A stretch of DNA of 9,074 bases, taken from contig JAITGT010000003.1 of the NCBI GenBank assembly GCA_031280495.1, positions 1 to 9,074 on the forward strand. Reading direction: 5' to 3'. Both the position numbers and the translations under genes were made by a program. Source of the stretch: Eubacteriaceae bacterium. GTDB lineage: Bacteria > Bacillota_A > Clostridia > Eubacteriales > Anaerofustaceae. This document shows, one piece after another, positions 5,842 to 9,074 of this stretch (positions are counted from its first letter, which is position 1; each line of letters opens with the position of its first letter). The notes beneath the pieces were generated by a model, which did not search any database, was not told where the DNA came from, and saw only the letters and a program-made list of their open reading frames with translations.

Positions 5842-6549
5842 TCAGTTTTCCGCAAATTCGAGAGCGAGAAGCATCATATCTGTAAACGTCTTCTCACGCT
5901 CTTCGGAAGTGGTTATTTCGCTATAGACGAAATGGTCGCTGACAGTCAAGATGGCAAGAGCTTTCTTGGACAGCTTTGCCGCATTCATGTACAGCGCCGC
6001 CGCCTCCATTTCCACAGCGAGAACGCCCATGCCTGCCCACTTCTCCCAGGCATGATCGTCTTGCGAATAAAACACGTCTGTGGAAAGCGTGTTGCCGACG
6101 GCGACCGAAATGCCGAGGCGGCTTGCCTCCTGCTTTGCCCGAAACAGGAGATCAAAGTCTGCAATAGGCGCAAAGCTCCCGCACAGGCCGTATTGCGCAG
6201 CATAGGAAGAGTCCGTGCAGGCCCCCTGCGCCAGGATAATGTCGCGCACGTGGACTTTTTCCGAATATGCGCCGCAGGATCCGGTGCGAATGATGCTCTC
6301 AACGCCGTAATGGGAAAAGAGCTCATACGAATAGATTCCTATGGAAGGCATGCCCATGCCGGATCCCATCACAGAAATCTTTCTTCCTTTATAGCTCCCA
6401 GTGAAGGCGAGCATGCCCCGCACTTCGTTGATCTGCCTGCAGCCCTCCAGGTAGTTTTCCGCAATGTATTTGGCGCGCAGAGGGTCTCCCGGCATTAGGA
6501 CCGTCTTAGCAAAGTCGCCCGCTTTTGCCTGATTGTGAACAGTGCTCAT
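5842..6549 (-). CDS. deoD: Purine nucleoside phosphorylase, DeoD type
   Basis: Cytoplasmic enzyme of 235 residues that splits purine (deoxy)nucleosides with phosphate into free base and (deoxy)ribose 1-phosphate, for purine salvage. It matches the hexameric trimeric-family DeoD over its full length: MPGDPLRAKYIAE at 19-31, RGMLAFTGSYKGRKISVMG at 44-62, GMGMPSIGIYSYEL, IIRTGSCGA at 86-94, AVEMEAAALY at 178-187 and TVSDH at 202-206. The residues corresponding to the E. coli active site are present: His5, Arg25, Arg44, Arg88, Glu180-Met181-Glu182, Asp205 and Arg218. The start ATG at 6549 is chosen because it gives the family N-terminus and has GGGGGA eight bases upstream. The frame stays open further upstream, but that extension would run antisense into the rubrerythrin gene. 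It is transcribed alone, between hairpin 5786-5825 and a divergent gene. Confidence 0.95.
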   Translation of the reverse strand: MSTVHNQAKAGDFAKTVLMPGDPLRAKYIAENYLEGCRQINEVRGMLAFTGSYKGRKISVMGSGMGMPSIGIYSYELFSHYGVESIIRTGSCGAYSEKVHVRDIILAQGACTDSSYAAQYGLCGSFAPIADFDLLFRAKQEASRLGISVAVGNTLSTDVFYSQDDHAWEKWAGMGVLAVEMEAAALYMNAAKLSKKALAILTVSDHFVYSEITTSEEREKTFTDMMLLALEFAEN

Positions 6550-6582
6550 ACTTTTAGTCCCCCAGATTGTTCTTGTGCTTTC

Positions 6583-6591
6583 ATGATACCA
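6583..6591 (-). promoter_or_regulatory. Candidate extended -10 promoter of deoD
   Basis: The minus strand reads TGGTATCAT, an extended -10 element about 33 bases before the deoD start codon. No convincing -35 hexamer is seen at 16-18 bases. Confidence 0.4.
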
Positions 6592-6641
6592 TCTTTTGCT
6601 GCCTTTTGGCTTTAAATCATGCCTGCGCGCATAAATGCGGG

Positions 6642-6680
6642 CTTTGCTGGCAACATTAACTAAAACGAGAACCAGCAAAG
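6642..6680 (+). promoter_or_regulatory. Inverted repeat ahead of rubrerythrin, overlapping its ribosome binding site
   Basis: CTTTGCTGG (6642-6650) and CCAGCAAAG (6672-6680) form a perfect 9-base inverted repeat with a 21-base spacer. The right arm runs into the ribosome binding site AAAGGGAG (6677-6684) of the gene at 6690. In RNA it could fold and partly hide that site; in DNA it could be a two-site operator. Which of these applies cannot be told from sequence. Confidence 0.45.
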
Positions 6681-6689
6681 GGAGAAAAG

Positions 6690-7226
6690 ATGGATTTTGA
6701 GTCGTCTGAGACCTATCAGAACCTGATCGCAGCTTACACAGAAGAGTCAAAAGTGCGCAACAAGTATGAGATGTTTGCCCAAAGGGCGGAAAGCGATGGC
6801 CTATATGTCCTCTCCAACATTTTTCAGAAGACGGCGGACAACGAAAAAGAGCATGCCGAACTCTGGTACAAAACTCTATGCGACGGCCAGGTCCTTTCCG
6901 AGCCCGACAATCTTGCCGAATCCGCAAAAGCTGAGCATTACGAGCACGATCAGCTATATGCAGGCTATGCCAAAAAAGCAATGGAAGAAGGCTATTCAGA
7001 AATCTCTGAAAAATTCCAGCTGGTCGCCGAGATAGAGCAGCAGCACGCGCAGCGATTTGACCAGTATATACAGCAGTTTAACAGCGACACCCTTCTCAAG
7101 AAAGAAACGCCGGTAAAGTGGATTTGCACGAAGTGCGGCCATATTTACGAAGGCGCTGAAGCTCCGATGGTGTGCCCTGTCTGCAGCCATTCAAAAGGCT
7201 TTTTCGATGTTTCCTACGAGCAGTAA
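6690..7226 (+). CDS. rbr: Rubrerythrin
   Basis: Non-haem iron protein of 178 residues that reduces hydrogen peroxide in the cytoplasm of anaerobes, taking electrons through a rubredoxin-like domain. The N-terminal four-helix domain (about 5-130) carries the di-iron ligands in the usual motifs: Glu19 in EESKVRNKY, Glu52 and His55 in NEKEHAEL, Glu82 and Glu85 in AEHYEHDQLY, and Glu116 and His119 in EIEQQHAQRF. The C-terminal rubredoxin-like domain has two CxxC pairs, Cys146/Cys149 and Cys162/Cys165, in ICTKCGHIYEG and VCPVC. AAAGGGAG lies five bases before the ATG. It is divergent from deoD and ends at a two-way terminator. Anaerobes often control rubrerythrin with the peroxide sensor PerR, but I see no clear PerR box here. 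Confidence 0.95.
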   Translation: MDFESSETYQNLIAAYTEESKVRNKYEMFAQRAESDGLYVLSNIFQKTADNEKEHAELWYKTLCDGQVLSEPDNLAESAKAEHYEHDQLYAGYAKKAMEEGYSEISEKFQLVAEIEQQHAQRFDQYIQQFNSDTLLKKETPVKWICTKCGHIYEGAEAPMVCPVCSHSKGFFDVSYEQ

Positions 7227-7270
7227 AAAAATAAGCTTTGATCGGCGCATGCCGGCCAAAGCTATTTTTA
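7225..7270. terminator. Two-way rho-independent terminator
   Basis: AGCTTTG (7234-7240) and CAAAGCT (7257-7263) pair around an inner CGGC-GCAT-GCCG hairpin. A seven-A run on the left and a TTTTT run on the right give a T tract in both directions. It begins at the rubrerythrin stop codon and lies between two converging genes, serving rubrerythrin on the plus strand and the helical protein gene on the minus strand. Confidence 0.85.
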
Positions 7271-7280
7271 GCTCTCTTGC

Positions 7281-7628
7281 TCACTCTTCTGTCGGTTCTG
7301 CGGCTTCCGGCCCCTCTTTCTCAAGCTCGTCAATTGTGGCGAAAATAGTGTCTATCTCAATGATGATATTGTCAACGTCAACTGCAGCGCCTGCGCCCTT
7401 TGCCTTGTTGTAGTAGGCTTTTCCAAGCTCTCTGTATTTTCTATATAGAGCGGACTGCTGCCTTTCGATCTCCAGTCTTTTTTTCGCCGCTCCTGTTGCC
7501 TGGCCGGCCTTTTCCGAGATTGACTGTGCGAATTCCGCAGCTTTCTTGATGACGGTTTCAGTGAATTCTTGAGACTTCTTAATTACGTCGTCGACTCTGT
7601 CTTTGAAGTCAAAATCGTCGCTCGCCAT
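7281..7628 (-). CDS. Small acidic helical protein of unknown function
   Basis: A 115-residue protein without signal peptide, membrane segment or cysteines. It is almost wholly helical, with amphipathic stretches at 8-50 and a central segment IERQQSALYRKYRELGKAYY at 54-73. This segment recalls a widespread Firmicute group of small coiled-coil proteins, often followed by a zinc ribbon, with a similar ELGKAYY motif. No zinc ribbon is present here; the protein ends in an acidic tail rich in Glu and Pro. The frame stays open upstream to a TTG codon at 7643. I prefer the ATG at 7628 because GGGAG lies eight bases before it, inside that extension. An extended -10 promoter (7657-7665) precedes it. 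It is divergent from the FtsH-like gene, but no functional link is shown. Function unknown. Confidence 0.8.
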   Translation of the reverse strand: MASDDFDFKDRVDDVIKKSQEFTETVIKKAAEFAQSISEKAGQATGAAKKRLEIERQQSALYRKYRELGKAYYNKAKGAGAAVDVDNIIIEIDTIFATIDELEKEGPEAAEPTEE

Positions 7629-7656
7629 ACTGTTTTCTCCCAATTCGTTTTACACA

Positions 7657-7665
7657 ATTATACCA
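7657..7665 (-). promoter_or_regulatory. Candidate extended -10 promoter of the helical protein gene
   Basis: The minus strand reads TGGTATAAT, a perfect -10 hexamer with the extended TGn element, 28 bases before the preferred start codon at 7628. The -35 region is weak. For the divergent FtsH-like gene no convincing promoter is visible in the same 137-base gap. Confidence 0.55.
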
Positions 7666-7765
7666 CGCCCCCATTTGCCGAAAGAAGCCTTCGCTTGCTT
7701 TTTGGCAAGTATATTTGAACTGAAACCATCAATAATAACGTGTAGCTAGAGAGCCGGAGGACTAT

Positions 7766-9061
7766 ATGACGAAGAACAGCAAGACATTGGCATGGATCAT
7801 GGCTGCATTGACCACTGTCAGCGTAGCGTTTGCAGCGATAGAGCAGAGTTGGATCATCCTCTGCTTCACTGTCGTGAACTTTGCCGCATTTATGGCGCTT
7901 TCCCACCAATTGCGCAAGTCTTACTCCTACCAAAAGAACTCTGCTCCAGATGCAGACGAAGCAAAGAGCTATAAGGTTGTCAAGAGCGACGTCAAGTTTG
8001 AAAATGTCGCTGGGGTTGAAGAGGTCAAAGAAGAGATTGAGGAAGTCGCGGATTTTTTAAAAAACCCAGATAAATACAAAAAATTTGGGGCGCGAGTGCC
8101 AAAAGGGATCTTGTTTTACGGGCCTCCGGGAACGGGAAAGACAATGATCGCAAGGGCACTGGCGAACGAGACAGACTCAAGCTTCATTTATGCAAGCGGC
8201 TCTGAGTTCATTGAGAAATTTGTCGGCGTCGGGGCCAGCCGAGTCCGTTCCATCTTTGAAAGGGCCCACAAGCGTTCTCCATGCATTATCTTTTTGGACG
8301 AGATTGACGCCATTGGCGTCTCGCGCAACACAGACAACAACTCTGAACGCGATCAGACGCTAAACCAGCTATTGGTCGAGCTTGACGGATTCAACCAGAG
8401 CGAGGGGGTGGTGGTCATTGCCGCGACAAACCGGCTGGACATGCTGGATCAGGCTCTCCTGAGGCCTGGCCGCTTTGACCGCCATATCTACGTGGGCAAT
8501 CCCTGCATGAACGCGCGCGAAAAAATACTGCGCGTTCACCTTAAAGGCAAGCCTATCTCCAAGTCCATCGACGTAAAAAAGCTCGCAAGCAAGACGAGCG
8601 GCCTGAGCGGAGCCCACCTTGAGAATATCACCAACGAAGCCGCCCTTATCGCCATCAAGAAAAACAAGAAGACAATCACGCAAGAGGATCTGGACGAGGC
8701 GATTATCAAAACGAGCGCTGGGCTGAAAAACGCCAACATGGCCCTCTCCGAGAAAGAAAAGAAGAGCATTTCCTTTCACGAGTCTGGGCACGCGATTGCC
8801 GAATGCATGTACAACAAAAACGTCCCGGACCGCATTACCATCGTCCCGCATGGCCAGGCTCTTGGCTTTATGATGGTGGACGGATCGGAGGACAAGATGC
8901 TCATGGCAAAGGAAGACATCGAAAACAAAATATGCGTCCTCCTTGCCGGCAGGGCCTCTGAGGAGCTGGTTTTCGAGGAATTGAGAGGGAGAACGGACTT
9001 GCCGGGAGGTCGCCGTGTCGAAACGCTCGGTCAGAAATCCGAAGACCCGAGCGGCTGGTGA
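7766..9061 (+). CDS. FtsH-like AAA+ zinc metalloprotease, truncated or frameshifted at the 3' end
   Basis: Membrane-anchored ATP-dependent protease that would extract and degrade membrane or cytoplasmic proteins. Two membrane segments (about 8-25 and 29-46) are joined by only a few residues, so the extracytoplasmic domain of typical FtsH is absent. The AAA+ domain is intact: GPPGTGKT at 119-126, pore motif FVG at 152-154, Walker [12 protein letters not shown] at 174-184, and [20 protein letters not shown] ending at 239 with arginine-finger residues. The M41 protease zinc motif HESGH is at 338-342. [15 protein letters not shown] is FtsH-like up to about residue 406. After that the sequence is unlike the family and stops at 431, about 170-200 residues short and before the usual third zinc ligand Asp. 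GGAGG lies five bases before the ATG. Probably a second FtsH paralogue. The family call is firm; the 3' end is doubtful. Confidence 0.88.
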   Translation: MTKNSKTLAWIMAALTTVSVAFAAIEQSWIILCFTVVNFAAFMALSHQLRKSYSYQKNSAPDADEAKSYKVVKSDVKFENVAGVEEVKEEIEEVADFLKNPDKYKKFGARVPKGILFYGPPGTGKTMIARALANETDSSFIYASGSEFIEKFVGVGASRVRSIFERAHKRSPCIIFLDEIDAIGVSRNTDNNSERDQTLNQLLVELDGFNQSEGVVVIAATNRLDMLDQALLRPGRFDRHIYVGNPCMNAREKILRVHLKGKPISKSIDVKKLASKTSGLSGAHLENITNEAALIAIKKNKKTITQEDLDEAIIKTSAGLKNANMALSEKEKKSISFHESGHAIAECMYNKNVPDRITIVPHGQALGFMMVDGSEDKMLMAKEDIENKICVLLAGRASEELVFEELRGRTDLPGGRRVETLGQKSEDPSGW

Positions 9062-9074
9062 TGGAGCGTTCGAT

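Noticed and set aside
5788..6498. Long open frame on the plus strand opposite deoD
   Set aside because: It lies wholly antisense to a firmly identified gene, contains no recognisable domain, and has a composition expected from a shadow frame.
6550..6981. Upstream extension of the deoD reading frame
   Set aside because: It would add 144 residues unlike any DeoD and run antisense through the rubrerythrin gene. The internal ATG at 6549 has a ribosome binding site and the family N-terminus.
7629..7643. TTG start for the helical protein
   Set aside because: The ribosome binding site for the ATG at 7628 lies inside this extension, and no site precedes the TTG.
1..9074. CRISPR arrays, tRNA or rRNA genes, insertion sequences
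   Set aside because: No regularly spaced repeats, cloverleaf-like sequence, rRNA motif or transposase was seen in the window.

Overview
The window reads as chromosomal DNA of an endospore-forming Firmicute, most likely a member of the Clostridia. The anchor is an adjacent spoIIGA-sigE pair, which encodes the mother-cell sporulation sigma factor and its membrane-bound activating protease and is known only from endospore formers. Rubrerythrin supports an anaerobic or microaerophilic lifestyle. Base composition is fairly balanced rather than AT-rich, so this is not a classical low-GC Clostridium. I cannot place it below class.

Layout from left to right. Positions 1-90 hold the 3' end of an unidentified rightward gene. 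Positions 94-3927 hold three consecutive leftward class B sortase genes, srtB-like 3, 2 and 1 in transcription order. They share a membrane-proximal architecture and an unusual conserved cytoplasmic N-terminal motif. Their intergenic gaps carry their own signals: a strong terminator after copy 3, a good sigma-A-type promoter before copy 2, and a strong terminator between copies 2 and 1 that lies just ahead of the copy 1 ribosome binding site. Positions 4064-5648 hold the overlapping spoIIGA-sigE operon, also leftward. sigG, which often follows sigE, is not next to it; the sortase cluster lies there instead. Next comes leftward deoD (purine nucleoside phosphorylase), then a divergent rightward rubrerythrin gene. 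Rubrerythrin converges, through a two-way terminator, on a leftward gene for a small acidic helical protein. Last is a rightward, divergently transcribed FtsH-like AAA+ zinc metalloprotease with almost no extracytoplasmic domain. Its reading frame stops resembling FtsH near position 8981.

Functionally, spoIIGA and sigE form one unit: SpoIIGA cleaves the pro-sequence from pro-sigma-E. The sortases are predicted to attach proteins to the cell surface. No protein in the window carries a visible C-terminal sorting signal, so their substrates lie elsewhere. deoD, rubrerythrin, the helical protein and the FtsH-like protease look like separate transcription units for nucleoside salvage, oxidative stress defence and membrane protein quality control.

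The most interesting material is the sortase triplet: its conserved cytoplasmic tail motif, the roughly 230-residue basic, low-complexity cytoplasmic region in copy 3, and its regulatory arrangement. The right-hand end of the window should be treated with suspicion as a possible frameshift, rearrangement or assembly junction.
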